Shown here one piece after another: positions 25,446-35,190 of a DNA stretch of 64,000 nt; position 1 is the first letter of the stretch, and the number at the start of each line of letters is the position of its first letter. Below the pieces are notes generated by a model. The model was not told where the DNA came from, searched no databases, and saw nothing but the letters and a program-made list of their open reading frames with translations. Made by a program: the position numbers and the translations under genes. The stretch comes from Photobacterium profundum SS9 (lineage in GTDB: Bacteria; Pseudomonadota; Gammaproteobacteria; Enterobacterales; Vibrionaceae). Location: assembly GCF_000196255.1 (NCBI RefSeq), contig NC_006371.1, positions 186,001 to 250,000 on the forward strand, written 5' to 3'.

Positions 25446-26844
25446 CATAGGTATCTACACAGATTGAGCAAAAAACGAACTGGCTATTTGCCTCATCGCG
25501 TTTATCTCATCCATGGTGTAGGTATCTAGTACTTCACACATTTGTAGGAAAACCCATAGTCCCGCAAGCAGTGATGGCTGAGTGACAGGCTTTGTTCGCT
25601 TAGTTAAACGACCACTCAGCTTAACCAAAAAACCTTTAAATTCATTAGCTTCATCCGAGCTGTCCGAATAAAGCTTAAATATCAACGTCGTTGCAACACT
25701 GGCTGTGATCAGACGCTTTAATATTGACTCCGCAGTAGTTTGCTGCCATTTTTCTAACTGATGACCATCTGACTTCAATAACTTAAACCAAGATTCAATA
25801 TTCCAGCGATGGCAATACCACGTTGCAATCTCTGTTGCATCAACATCCAACACGTTAGACAGCAGATACCATCTTGCTAGCTCTTTACCTTCATCATCCG
25901 TGACCAGGCTCATAACAAAGCGACAGGTGGGCGCCGCTGACGCGAGCTTTTCTGATTTCCGGTGTAACTCAACAGTCGTTTCACCAACAAACAAATAGCC
26001 CTCTTTACCTCGAAGAGAAATAACACCTTTCAAGTCTGGGGAGATTGTTCGACTGATGATTTCAGCCGTTTTAAACTGACCTTCGTGACGGAACGTTGAG
26101 CCTTTTTTAGTTCGAGTTAGCCAGTGAACTGAGCCTAAACGTCTTAAGTCTTTCGCTGAATCTGCTTCTCTATCAACAACATGCACCAGGGGCTTGTCTA
26201 AATCTAATTGTTCTTGCCAATGAATGCTGTCAAAGAGTGAATCTAGGTGACTTTGCTTGGGTTGTAACTCTTGGCTTCGGCATTGATAAATACCGTTGCT
26301 TGTCAGTAAGTTAAGGCCTGCTGGAGCAATGGGTGCGCCGGTATTTGCGTCTACCAATAAAGACGCTTGCAGTTCGTAGCCAACATCGAGAGCGTGTGAC
26401 ATCTTAGTTTTATCTAACTTACTATGATGTTTAGCGAAATTGATATGGCACCAATCATGAGCCATTAATACATATCGACTTTGACTTTCTTTCACACCAG
26501 AACGAGCAAGTCCCAGCATCGGGCCACTTAGCATAGGAAAAGTCACATCCTCATTATGATAAAAACGCCATGTTGCTTGTGTCGATGCCCATGATTGTGT
26601 GTGGTGGCGAAGAGATTTTACACCTGGTGCATTGCTAGAATTAACTGTCATGTGTTCCATTATAAGGGTCTGATAACGCTTAGATAATCTTGATTCAAGG
26701 ATACAGGGTAATTGATGTTGTTCAAAAAGAGTCATCGTCAATACTAATGAAATGAAAGTTAACTCTCTTGATCGTTGATCCTTAGATCAGTTCCCTTCTC
26801 TTGGCCGATTGGTTAATTTGTAACCATTTTGTGTAGATACCTAT
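25446..26844 (-). mobile_element. IS4-family element with target duplication GGCTCTACG
   Basis: 1399 bp. Ends CATAGGTATCTACACA and TGTGTAGATACCTAT form the terminal inverted repeats. GGCTCTACG occurs at 25437-25445 and again at 26845-26853 (8 or 9 bp depending on where the tip is drawn). It is the innermost, hence youngest, member of the three-level nest. Confidence 0.88.
25455..26735 (-). CDS. IS4-family transposase
   Basis: 426 residues from the ATG at 26735 (an in-frame TTG lies at 26741). The DDE residues appear in MAHDWCH, VVDREAD and the YREK motif YCHRWNIESWFKLLK, where Y, R, E and K have the IS4 spacing. A Tn5-like N-terminal dimer region (QATWRFYHNE) precedes them. No frameshift or internal stop, so the element may still be active. 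Confidence 0.9.
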   Translation of the reverse strand: MTLFEQHQLPCILESRLSKRYQTLIMEHMTVNSSNAPGVKSLRHHTQSWASTQATWRFYHNEDVTFPMLSGPMLGLARSGVKESQSRYVLMAHDWCHINFAKHHSKLDKTKMSHALDVGYELQASLLVDANTGAPIAPAGLNLLTSNGIYQCRSQELQPKQSHLDSLFDSIHWQEQLDLDKPLVHVVDREADSAKDLRRLGSVHWLTRTKKGSTFRHEGQFKTAEIISRTISPDLKGVISLRGKEGYLFVGETTVELHRKSEKLASAAPTCRFVMSLVTDDEGKELARWYLLSNVLDVDATEIATWYCHRWNIESWFKLLKSDGHQLEKWQQTTAESILKRLITASVATTLIFKLYSDSSDEANEFKGFLVKLSGRLTKRTKPVTQPSLLAGLWVFLQMCEVLDTYTMDEINAMRQIASSFFAQSV

Positions 26845-27601
26845 GGCTCTACGTGGTTAGAGGCTACTATTTTGAAGGTTTGAAAGGATCAATCAAGCCG
26901 ATCTTAGAGATCCTAACATTAATTTTAAAAACACTATCAGGATCACTCTTCGCTTATGCCCCGACTTATTGAGAAGTTACAAAACGAAGCTGGCGAAAGG
27001 CGCACTTCGCGGTTGATGAGAGTCACTTTATTCAAGGCGCTGTCCTTACTGATAAAAACAGCATGGATGATCAGGTTGTCGGGGCGTTATGTCAGTCCAT
27101 CGTTACGGATATCGAGCACGTAAGTGCCGACAAAATGTATGATACCAATGCGGTGTACCAGACATTAGAGGACCATTTCCCGGATGCTGAGATTGTTATC
27201 CCGCCGAAAGACAATACGTTTGCCGATGAGGTTCATCACCCAAAGCGGATGAGCAACCTGATAGGTTGCTTCGCCCTAGGCATTATCGGTTGGCAGAGCG
27301 TGCGGCAATATGGAAAAAGGAATATCTCAGAAACTGCCATGCAACGTTACAAGAAGATAATAGGTAACACATTACACAGCAGAGAGTTTGAAAACCAGTC
27401 AACGGAAATGTTACTCGGTTGTTCTATTTTAAATCGCTTTACTCACATCGGGATGCCCAAGAGCTACCGAGTCGCTTAACTGTATCAAAAGAGCATATAG
27501 CTTTAGTGTTGCAACAAAGCCCTACACATCCGTAATGTTACTTTTTTGGTCCGAGTACACCACCAAAGCTACAAACCAAGCAGCAACACAAGGGGGATGA
27601 C

Positions 27602-28189
27602 CTATGATCTATGGTACCTGTTTATCACATTTTCTATGGTCATTATTCCAAACATAATTTTTCTGACAAATGACTCGGAAGTGCCAACGAAGTAGAAATG
27701 AGGATGCCTAGACCAAATTTTCTGCAATTTTTTATCTAATTGAACTGCCTGTTCAGAAGACTCGTTTCTTACCGGATTGTTACTGCTGATATCATGTCCG
27801 GTGGCTGCTGCAGATTCAAAAAAAATCACGGCATCATAGCGAGCGATTTCATAGTCAAAGGTTGAATTTACATCTTTAAAAAAGTCGCTTTCCGTACCAG
27901 GCCAGTAAGCTAGGCCGTCAAGTGACCCGCGATCGCAGACCAGCAACCTATCCGGAAATTGTCTTTTATGGATTTCTTCCAGATTTTTCTGCAGCTGAAA
28001 AATAGTTTTCTGAATCATTCTGAGTGTTTGATCATTATCTGATCGCGTGATCCCTCCGGAAAAGAGCAAGGTTGCAGCCTCGGGGACAACGGCAATTTTA
28101 TGGACTAGCTCTCTACGGAAGAGATCCAGTGCTGTGGTTTTGCCACCACCGGGACCACCAGTTACGACAACTTGCAACTGCTTATTCAT
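27602..28189 (-). CDS. Small AAA-type NTPase (AAA_28-like)
   Basis: 195 residues from the ATG at 28189, with GAGG five bases upstream. The P-loop is TGGPGGGKTT near residue 11. VVPEAATLLF and LLVCDRGSLDGLAYWPG look like the Walker B region of the AAA_28/NadR-kinase-like fold. Such proteins bind or phosphorylate small molecules, but no substrate is known here. The gene sits between the IS nest and IS66 copy 2 and is intact. Confidence 0.7.
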   Translation of the reverse strand: MNKQLQVVVTGGPGGGKTTALDLFRRELVHKIAVVPEAATLLFSGGITRSDNDQTLRMIQKTIFQLQKNLEEIHKRQFPDRLLVCDRGSLDGLAYWPGTESDFFKDVNSTFDYEIARYDAVIFFESAAATGHDISSNNPVRNESSEQAVQLDKKLQKIWSRHPHFYFVGTSESFVRKIMFGIMTIENVINRYHRS

Positions 28190-28407
28190 CACGGCCTCTA
28201 ACTAGCGAGTTGTTATCTAAGAAGCTTAGTCAAAAGCTGAAAATAATGTTTGTTGGATTTAAACTCATACACTCTTCTGTCCACGTCCTTCTAACTACAC
28301 TCGTGATGACGCATCAACCAAAGTAGGAGTTCATCATGGACGTGTTAAATAAAGGATGATGAAATGGATTTTGGTAGCTTCTCTAGTAAGCGTTTGGGCA
28401 ACGACAC

Positions 28408-29951
28408 CTAGCTATGCTTAATATTCCATGGCAGCAACGCGTCAATATTATTCGGTTTTTCAGCAATCTGCTGCAAGCAGGTTGCGATATAATCATGAAC
28501 AAGAAGATTATTCGCTTTTGCTGTTTCAACCAAACTATATAAAATCGCACTCGCGTTCGCACCTGTATTGGTGTACGAAAATAGCCAAGCCTTACGACCT
28601 ATCACAAAGGGCTTCACTGCCCGCTCTGCTCGGTTATTGTCAATGCTTAACCTGCCATCTTCAAGATAGCGCTGGAATTTTTCAAATTGGTTTAAGCTAT
28701 AACTTATTGCTTCTCCCAATTTACTTTTAGGTGGGATTTTTTCTTTATGCTCGATGAGCCAGTTATATAATGTGGTTACGATAGGCTTGGCTTGTGACTG
28801 TCGGATTGCTAATTTTTCTTCAACAGATTTGCCCTTAATGCGTTTTTCTATTCCGTATAACTTACCAATTAAATTTAATACGATATCCACTTTCCCTGTT
28901 TTCTTTTTTCCTTGCAGCTTCTTCACATCGATAAATTTACGACGAATATGCGCAAGACAGGCTACCAGTGTCGCTTGCGTTGATTCATAAGCCTTATATC
29001 CATCAACGTGCATGTAGCCTTGGTAACCATCAAGAAAATCAATCGCACATTGGGCTCTTCGACTATTGTGATAATCGAATAACACAATATTGGTGTTACT
29101 GCCTAATGCATCTGCTCCACAGCAATATACCCACATATAGCTTGTCGCTTTTTCGGCTTTGATTACTTTTAGCGGTGTTTCATCTGCATGAATAGCGGGC
29201 TCAGCGAGCAATATTGCTTTCAAGCGCATATATAAAGGCTCAAGCAATGTGGCACAACGTAATATCCAGCTCGACATCGTTTGACGACTCAACTCAATAC
29301 CGATGTCACTCAACATTGTTTCTTGTCGATAAAGCGGTAAACCAAATTGATATTTACAGGTGATTATTTGGCTCAGCAAACTCGCGGTAGCAATACTTTT
29401 CGGGATTGGCGTGGCGGGCATCGGTGCCATTTTTATGTGATTTTCAATCCCATTATTTTCACAATGTCGGCACGTATACTTCGGGCGAATGGTTTTAATG
29501 ACTTTAATATGAGCGGGTACAATTCAAGGGTTTCGCTGCTACTCTCACCCATTTTATGCAAAGGATTACGGCAACAATCACATGTTTTATCCGTGTCCTC
29601 AATATCAATAATAACGTCTTTTCGAGGGAGTTCAGGCGGTAGTGGTTTGCGCTTTGGTTTGACTTTTTGCTCTGTTTTTTCTTCAGTTGATAAGCTCGCT
29701 AATAGCAGCTCGTCTTGTTCATCAAGTGTCACTTCGGCTTCATTGAAGACGTCATCTGCACCAGGCATTTTTTCTGATTTTTTACCGTATTCGTTAGCCA
29801 ATTTTATATTATAACGTTCAAGTAATTCTTGATAAATCGCGTCTTTTTCAGCTAACTCACACTCTTTTTGAGCCACGAGCAGCTGCAACTCAAGCAACAT
29901 TGTCTTAAGTTGTTCTGGGTCGTCTGGTAGTACGTTCACATCAAGTTTCAT
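28408..29951 (-). pseudogene. tnpC: IS66 transposase TnpC, frameshifted (copy 2)
   Basis: The N-terminal part reads from 29951 to the region of a 1-bp loss at about 29521: GGGTACAATTCAAGG here against GGGTACAAATTCAAGG in copy 1. After the shift the original frame continues intact through MAPMPATPIPKSIATASLLS to the DDE domain and the stop at 28408. Copy 1 is sound at this site but broken further on. Neither copy alone encodes a complete TnpC. Confidence 0.9.
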
Positions 29952-30060
29952 TTGCTCATTTTAGCAAATTTATCAATATGAAACTGCTTTTGATGTCAAT
30001 GAGTAAAAGGGGGAGCGTCAACGATCGTTGACTGCTCAAATATGACAAATACCGACCGAG

Positions 30061-30408
30061 TTAGATCATCGATTGATAATGTAATTCTTGATGACCAAGC
30101 ACATCAAATCCTGATAGCAACCACTTAAATTGTTCATCCGTTAATTCAAATTCATTGCAATCGATGTTACTCGGCCATTTGAATTTTTGCTTCTCAAGAC
30201 GTTTGTACCAAAGTGCAAACCCCGTCTTATCCCAATACAGTATTTTTAGTTTGTCTTTGGCTTTATTGCAAAACACAAACAACTCACCTGTGTAAGCATC
30301 ACGATTAAGCTCATCTTCAACAATGGCTGCTAACCCGTTTATTGATTTTCGAAAGTCGACAAAATCACGGTGTATAAAAACGGCTGATGGTTCAATAAAG
30401 GATTGCAT
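30061..30408 (-). CDS. tnpB: IS66 accessory protein TnpB (copy 2)
   Basis: 115 residues, identical in protein sequence to the copy 1 product, with a few silent base differences. Carries RDFVDFRKSINGL and KLKILYWDKTGFALWYKRLE. Shares one base with tnpA. Intact. Confidence 0.92.
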   Translation of the reverse strand: MQSFIEPSAVFIHRDFVDFRKSINGLAAIVEDELNRDAYTGELFVFCNKAKDKLKILYWDKTGFALWYKRLEKQKFKWPSNIDCNEFELTDEQFKWLLSGFDVLGHQELHYQSMI

Positions 30409-30704
30409 TAGCTCAACTCACGCAGTATTTGAGCCAAGTATGTAGCGGATGTTGTTGCAGGCAAACTGACGTTTGCCTTACCAACCGTGAGTGTGATGGA
30501 TGGTTGCTCTTCCAAGAACTCAATTTGCTGTATCACTTTGGCGCGAACAAAACTGTTGGATGTTAAGCCCAGTTTTTTCTTGAAAGCGTAGAAGCTAGAA
30601 GTCGGTAATTGATGCTGTTGGCAGTAATTTGAAATAGTTAATCCACTGGTTTGTTGATTTTGTATTAGGGTCTGCCATTGTGTTTCGTTGCGCGTTATTT
30701 TCAT
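30408..30704 (-). CDS. tnpA: IS66 accessory protein TnpA (copy 2)
   Basis: 98 residues with the same helix-turn-helix as copy 1 and one substitution (QQIEFLEE). It begins about 80 bp inside the right end of the element and is followed directly by tnpB. Confidence 0.9.
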   Translation of the reverse strand: MKITRNETQWQTLIQNQQTSGLTISNYCQQHQLPTSSFYAFKKKLGLTSNSFVRAKVIQQIEFLEEQPSITLTVGKANVSLPATTSATYLAQILRELS

Positions 30705-30883
30705 TGTTATTTCCTTTTATTTGACTTGGAAATAACATAATTGAAATCAGAAATTAGATGAAGGTGTGTTTGGCCAGACGCTTACCTTCTCTAAGTCCAA
30801 ACGATTTTCTCTTTCAGCGACAGTTTTTTTTGCTAAAAGCGCAAGTCATCCAAATGAAGTCATAACGTGGCTAAGGGGTATTG

Positions 30884-31096
30884 ATGAATAAAATTAATCC
30901 AAAGAAATTACTGAATAGTAAATGGACAGCCGTTAACCCTGTAAAAAAGGAAAAACATTTTTTAGTCACTGAAGTCGAGTTCGAAAAAAATGAAGTGATA
31001 CATTGCCTAATAGAAGCGGTTATCTTTAAACGCACACAAGCGATCGACTGGAACGATTTGAAAAATAAAGACAGTTGGCTTCTAGGCTGGAAATAA
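30884..31096 (+). CDS. TIGR02450-family Trp-rich small protein
   Basis: Seventy residues: MNKINPKKLLNSKWTAVNPV, KEKHFLVTEVEFEKNEVIHC, IDWNDLKNKDSWLLGWK. The conserved Trp residues and the closing W-L-x-GWK match the TIGR02450 family, which is common in marine proteobacteria and has no known function. AAGGGG lies six bases before the ATG at 30884. It starts 99 bp from IS66 copy 2, so its promoter may have been displaced. Confidence 0.8.
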   Translation: MNKINPKKLLNSKWTAVNPVKKEKHFLVTEVEFEKNEVIHCLIEAVIFKRTQAIDWNDLKNKDSWLLGWK

Positions 31097-31318
31097 AAAT
31101 AATCTTGAGGGCTGAGCACTCAACAAGTCGATGATCTGGGTTAACAATCTCACTAGAATTCAATTTGCTTCTTCTAATCCAAGTTCAAGTTTGTCTAACC
31201 TTCTATTGAAGGGCAATCTGTTATCAAGCTTTTGCCCCTTAGTGAGTTAACGTAATTACTCATTTAGCGACTAGAAACTTCTATCATCACCTAATTGGGG
31301 GTCTTCCACTAACCTCCT

Positions 31319-31768
31319 TTAAGTACCCATATTATTCGCCGATGTTATTTTCTTTAAATCATTCAGGAATAGTTGATGTACAAGGTTACAATGGTCTATT
31401 TTTTGCTCAAGGCGCTGTTTTATATCCGATGCATCTTGATATATTTTCTTACTTAACTCATCACTTTTCATATGCGCTATACGAGATGTTGCTGTTATCA
31501 AGGTGGCGTATGACATAAAGGGGAGAACAAGTGAGCCCTTGCCGTGTTCTATTTTTATCCACCCTTCAGTTTCTAGCATTTTAAGGGCATTTCTTAAAGT
31601 ACAAAGACTAACACCAATAATTCCAGACAACTCTTTCTGATTTGGTAAAAAAAATCCGTCAGCATAAACTCTATTAATAATACATTCGATTATATAATTT
31701 CTGGCTGTTACTACAGGTAGCTCAAGCATATATGTCACAAAAGAAGTGTTTAAACACTGTAGAATCAT
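31319..31768 (-). CDS. GntR-family regulator, short form
   Basis: 149 residues. The winged helix-turn-helix (FLPNQKELSGIIGVSLCTLRNALKMLETEGWIKIEHGKGSLV) covers about residues 38-80 and is clearly GntR-like. The C-terminal part is only about 65 residues, much shorter than a full FCD or UTRA domain, so effector binding is doubtful. The start may be 31768 or the ATG at 31729; neither has a good ribosome site. Target unknown. Confidence 0.7.
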   Translation of the reverse strand: MILQCLNTSFVTYMLELPVVTARNYIIECIINRVYADGFFLPNQKELSGIIGVSLCTLRNALKMLETEGWIKIEHGKGSLVLPFMSYATLITATSRIAHMKSDELSKKIYQDASDIKQRLEQKIDHCNLVHQLFLNDLKKITSANNMGT

Positions 31769-32105
31769 ACTCTAAATGCATCGTAAATTCACCCTGTCAT
31801 CATGTGTGTGAATGCCCGGATGTTCTGTTTGTTTCAGTTCACCTTAACATTCGGTACGTAAAATACCTATTACGTCAAATAGGCTTATTGTTTTGCGCTT
31901 TCCTGCCCACAGAGGTTCGTAGTAGCGATTTTGTCGTTTTAAATAATTACCAAGGGAAAATGAGTATTAGCAATGCCACCCCCCTTCAAGCTAATACACT
32001 ATTAAATCGATTAGCTCTGCAGAGAGGTGTTTATGATTACAAATCAATCCTCAAATGGTTTCCATTCAAAAATTAGATTTTTGTTAGATTTATTTTTTAA
32101 TCTGG
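31769..32105. other. Intergenic region without clear features
   Basis: Open frames exist (for example 31732-32076 on plus) but have no ribosome site or family features. I see no strong terminator after the helicase gene that ends at 32106. Confidence 0.35.
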
Positions 32106-33392
32106 TTAAAAATTGTCCAGCCAGATGTCTTCATTCAAAGATGCTTTATTTTTACGTTTTTTCTTACCGCTGCCTTCAGGTTTTGCCATCGGCTTATTTG
32201 CAATTAAAAACGCTTCATTCACTTCATCAGCTTCAAAGCCTTCTACTTGCTCACGTTCAAGTCGGATCTTGTTCTTCTTTTCGATGACTTTGAAATGATG
32301 ATAATCGTCATGATCGATAAGCGATAACGCTAAGCCCACTTCACCAGCACGGCCACTTCGACCAATACGGTGCATGTAGTCTGATGGACTTCTTGGTAAG
32401 TCAAAATTGATCACCACCGGCAGTTTTTCAATGTCTAGACCACGGGCCGCAATATCAGTCGCAATTAACACTTCAATCTCACCGGCTTTAAACGCGTCAA
32501 GCACACGAGTACGAGCGCCCTGGCCTTTATCGCCATGAAACACTTCTGCGGTAATACCACGTTTAGAGAGTTTGTCAGCTAAGTGCTCACAGCTGTTTTT
32601 AGCATTAACGAAAATAAGTGCTTGTCGCCATTCATTTTGTTTGATCAAATGTGCTAATAACGCGGTTTTTTCACCTTTGTTAACGGTAAAAACACGCTGA
32701 ACTAAAGTGCTGGCATCTGCACTTTGCAATTGAATTTCAACAGGATCGTTAAGCAATTCTTGGGTTAACGTCTGTACTTGTTCAGGAAAGGTCGCTGAAA
32801 ATAATAACGTCTGCTTATTTTTTGGCAATAAACCCAACAATGCAGATAGCTCGTCAGTAAAGCCTAGACTTAACATTCGATCGGCTTCATCAAGCACTAA
32901 GGTTTTAACCCTATCGAGCTTAATGGCATTACTTGAAATCAAATCGAGTAATCGACCAGGTGTTGCAACCAAAATATCAGTGCCGCCACGTAATGCGAGC
33001 ATTTGAGTATTCGCTGATACACCACCAAAAACAGCAACCGTTTTAATCGCACCGTTAAAATGCACGGCATAAGATTTAATGCTGTCAGCAACTTGCTTAG
33101 CCAGTTCACGGGTAGGTACCAAAATCAGTCTAGTAACATAGTTCCCTTTACTGCTTTTGCTACTCAAGTGCTGTTGCAGAAAAAGGTGCTGCAACATAGG
33201 CAGTGCAAAAGCGGCAGTTTTACCTGAACCAGTATTTGCCCCTGCAATTAAGTCACGTCCTGCTAATACGCTTGGGATCACTTGCGCTTGAATAGGCGTT
33301 GGCTGTTGATATTCCAGCTCAGTTAATCTAGCTAATAGAGGTGAAATAAGGCCAAGTTCTGTAAAGTTGGCTGGCGTTGTGGCAGTAGTCAT
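32106..33392 (-). CDS. DEAD-box RNA helicase, RhlE-like
   Basis: The start is set at MTTATTPANFTELGL (33392), the family N-terminus; about 33 upstream codons in frame look non-coding. Helicase motifs are all present: Q motif PTPIQAQVIP, motif I ANTGSGKTAAF, PTREL, DEAD, SAT, IAARGLDI and HRIGRSGRAG. A basic tail (GSGKKKRKNKASLNEDIW) follows. The size (428 residues) and short tail fit RhlE-type enzymes that remodel RNA or ribosome assembly intermediates, often in the cold. A 362-bp region upstream, shared with the divergent flavocytochrome gene, shows no clear operator. Confidence 0.88.
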   Translation of the reverse strand: MTTATTPANFTELGLISPLLARLTELEYQQPTPIQAQVIPSVLAGRDLIAGANTGSGKTAAFALPMLQHLFLQQHLSSKSSKGNYVTRLILVPTRELAKQVADSIKSYAVHFNGAIKTVAVFGGVSANTQMLALRGGTDILVATPGRLLDLISSNAIKLDRVKTLVLDEADRMLSLGFTDELSALLGLLPKNKQTLLFSATFPEQVQTLTQELLNDPVEIQLQSADASTLVQRVFTVNKGEKTALLAHLIKQNEWRQALIFVNAKNSCEHLADKLSKRGITAEVFHGDKGQGARTRVLDAFKAGEIEVLIATDIAARGLDIEKLPVVINFDLPRSPSDYMHRIGRSGRAGEVGLALSLIDHDDYHHFKVIEKKNKIRLEREQVEGFEADEVNEAFLIANKPMAKPEGSGKKKRKNKASLNEDIWLDNF

Positions 33393-33754
33393 TAATATAA
33401 AGGGCTCAGAGCTAAGATAATAGCGCGCTATTTTAGCGTATTTATGCCCCGTTAAGTTAGTGATATCGATCAAACCCTGCCGTAATGTCATTCAACCCCC
33501 GTATAGAATGAGTTTTATACGACACTAAGTTCCTTAATGCTCACTGTCTTTCATTCTAGTTTTTTATGTTACTGACGCATACAAAAAGCAAGGTTCTAAA
33601 CTGAAGGAGAAAACTGGGTGAAACTGAGATTAGTGATAATTTCATAAGCAATGTGATGTTGTTTGAGGCCAATTTACACTCTTTTACTTCCAATATGCTT
33701 AATTTACATTTCAGCGCTTAATATAATAGTGTTGTTATAAATAAGGTTATTATA

Positions 33755-35074
33755 GTGAAAGCACTCTATATAAAAATGATGGGCGTGTTTGTATTGATCT
33801 CTTTACTTTGGCTCCAGGCGGAATCAAATTTATTCAGTTATACAAACTTTTTCGAGTATCGCAGCGCGTTAATTCAATTCAGTGGCATTATTGCCATAAC
33901 CTTGATGACGATGGTTATGTTACTTGCATTACGCTTATCATTTATTGAAAGACTGACTCAAGGTTTAGACAAGTCTTATCATTTACATAAGTGGATGGGC
34001 ATTGGTGCGCTTGTCACCGCCGTAATACATTGGATGATCGCGATTGTTCCTAAATACCTAGTCAGATGGGACATGCTGGAAAAACCGGTACGTACTCAAA
34101 ATGTATTAAACCCTGATTCTCTATACTCCATTATTCGACCATTGAGATCTGGCGCGGAAGGGCTTGGAGAATGGGCGTTTTACGTTATGTTGGTCTTAGG
34201 GGGAATATCTTTACTGGGTGCCATTGGATACAAAACATTTAAGCTATCACATAAACTGATGTCTGCGTGCTTCTTGGTTATTGCATACCATTCTGCCATT
34301 TTGATAAAGCACAGTTACTGGCCATATATCATTACTTACCTCATTTTAGCTATTATTGCATGCGGTATGTTTGCCGCTGTTTGGAGTCTGTGCGGTAAAA
34401 TTGGTAAAAAACGTGCGTTTAAAGCGCATGTTTCAGGCTTTTCTCATGACAATGATAACCAAGTGACAGATTTACGTTTATCCGTTAAAGACTGGCCAGG
34501 GCATAGGCGTGGGCAATTTGCGTATGTGAATATTGGTAATCATGAACCTCATCCATTTACCATTGCCAGTGTTGATCGTTCTGATGGTCAACTTCGCTTT
34601 CTTGTTAAAGAGCTAGGGGATTTTACTGCGAAGTTGAAAACTCAGCTGGTATTGGGGCAAAGTGCAACGATCGAAGGGCCATACGGGCAGTTTAACTTTG
34701 ATGATACGCACCCCCAAATTTGGATCGGTGGTGGGATTGGTATTGCGACGTTCAAAGCGGCTTTGCAGCAGCGTCAAAACAGTTCGGCGATAAAACCCGT
34801 AACGCTTTATTACTGTACAAGTAATCCTAGTTCTCGCTTTATTTCTGAATTGGAACGAGAGGCAATAAAAGCACATGTGACATTAAAAATAATAGATGGA
34901 CGGTCTCAGCCATATCTAACGGTTGACCAATTGCTGAGCCGTCATCCTGATATTCAGTGCAATTCAATTTGGTTTTGTGGTCCGATTGCGTTTTCAAACC
35001 AGTTAACACAAGACTTAACTGCGATCGGTTATGATTTGGATTTATTCCATCGTGAATACTTTTCAATGCGTTAG
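33755..35074 (+). CDS. Ferric-reductase-like transmembrane flavocytochrome
   Basis: 439 residues. The first half has about six helices with paired His residues (YHLHKWMGIGALVTAVIHWM and KLSHKLMSACFLVIAYHSAI) that would bind two b haems. The second half is a ferredoxin-reductase module: FAD site HPFTIASV, NAD site IGGGIGIATF and WFCGP near the end. It moves electrons from NAD(P)H across the inner membrane, as in FRE/NOX relatives. A GTG start at 33755 with AAGG upstream is used; an ATG lies at 33776. Confidence 0.85.
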   Translation: MKALYIKMMGVFVLISLLWLQAESNLFSYTNFFEYRSALIQFSGIIAITLMTMVMLLALRLSFIERLTQGLDKSYHLHKWMGIGALVTAVIHWMIAIVPKYLVRWDMLEKPVRTQNVLNPDSLYSIIRPLRSGAEGLGEWAFYVMLVLGGISLLGAIGYKTFKLSHKLMSACFLVIAYHSAILIKHSYWPYIITYLILAIIACGMFAAVWSLCGKIGKKRAFKAHVSGFSHDNDNQVTDLRLSVKDWPGHRRGQFAYVNIGNHEPHPFTIASVDRSDGQLRFLVKELGDFTAKLKTQLVLGQSATIEGPYGQFNFDDTHPQIWIGGGIGIATFKAALQQRQNSSAIKPVTLYYCTSNPSSRFISELEREAIKAHVTLKIIDGRSQPYLTVDQLLSRHPDIQCNSIWFCGPIAFSNQLTQDLTAIGYDLDLFHREYFSMR

Positions 35075-35190
35075 TGTCATCTTTAGGTGCCTTCGTTGGT
35101 ATGGTTCGACAGCTATGAGTCATGCCAATAGCAGAACAAAAAGGAGTGACCAAAGCATTGAAAGGCCGCTGACGCTTTTATGCGCTACCT

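Larger units (their letters stand above)
23808..26980 (-). mobile_element. IS66-type element (tnpC only) with target duplication AAAACGAA
   Basis: Ends read GTAACTTCTCAATAAGCC at the left and the complement of GACTTATTGAGAAGTTAC at the right. An exact 8-bp duplication AAAACGAA flanks it at 23800-23807 and 26981-26988. GTAA tips and an 8-bp duplication are IS66 hallmarks. Without the IS4 insertion and its duplication it would be about 1.77 kb, encoding only the transposase, as in the ISBst12-like branch. It lies inside the IS5-type gene. Confidence 0.88.
23660..27479 (+). pseudogene. IS5-family transposase, internally deleted and interrupted
   Basis: The N-terminus reads MPYKHNDRKRHHFKKHSYEL, then NNYREYN and a TAG stop. 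It resumes in the same frame as ALKRFGKDEWHQEKHKVN. Beyond the insertion it continues at 26989 with SWRKAHFAVDESHF, DKMYDTNAVY and PPKDN to the stop at 27479. The central part, with the first catalytic Asp, is missing between the two N-terminal pieces. Three separate injuries (deletion, stop, insertion) make this a dead gene. Confidence 0.75.
23563..27522 (+). mobile_element. Decayed IS5-family element hosting a nested insertion
   Basis: Both outer ends begin GGGCTTTGTTG (23563 onward, and inverted up to 27522). The element carries the start (from 23660) and the end (to 27479) of one IS5-type transposase gene. Its coding sequence rejoins in frame when the 23808-26980 insertion and one copy of the duplicated AAAACGAA are removed. 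No 9-bp target duplication surrounds the ends. The inner parts of the two terminal repeats differ, so the element is old. Confidence 0.7.
28386..30785 (-). mobile_element. IS66-family element, copy 2 (2400 bp) with target duplication CTTCTCTA
   Basis: Same ends and gene order as copy 1. An exact 8-bp duplication, CTTCTCTA, flanks it at 28378-28385 and 30786-30793, so this copy inserted here directly and has not been rearranged. The target reads as a 32-codon frame without the element (MKWILVASL joined to SPNDFLFQ), too short to call a gene. The 4-bp size difference from copy 1 is the sum of one 5-bp and one 1-bp deletion. Confidence 0.95.

Noticed and set aside
19626..30785. Composite transposon bounded by the two IS66 copies
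   Set aside because: Copy 2 has its own 8-bp duplication on both sides. The outer flanks of the pair (gttaaact and cttctcta) do not match, so the segment did not insert as one unit.
31732..32076. 114-codon plus-strand frame between the GntR-like and helicase genes
   Set aside because: It overlaps the start of the GntR-like gene on the other strand and has no recognisable features.
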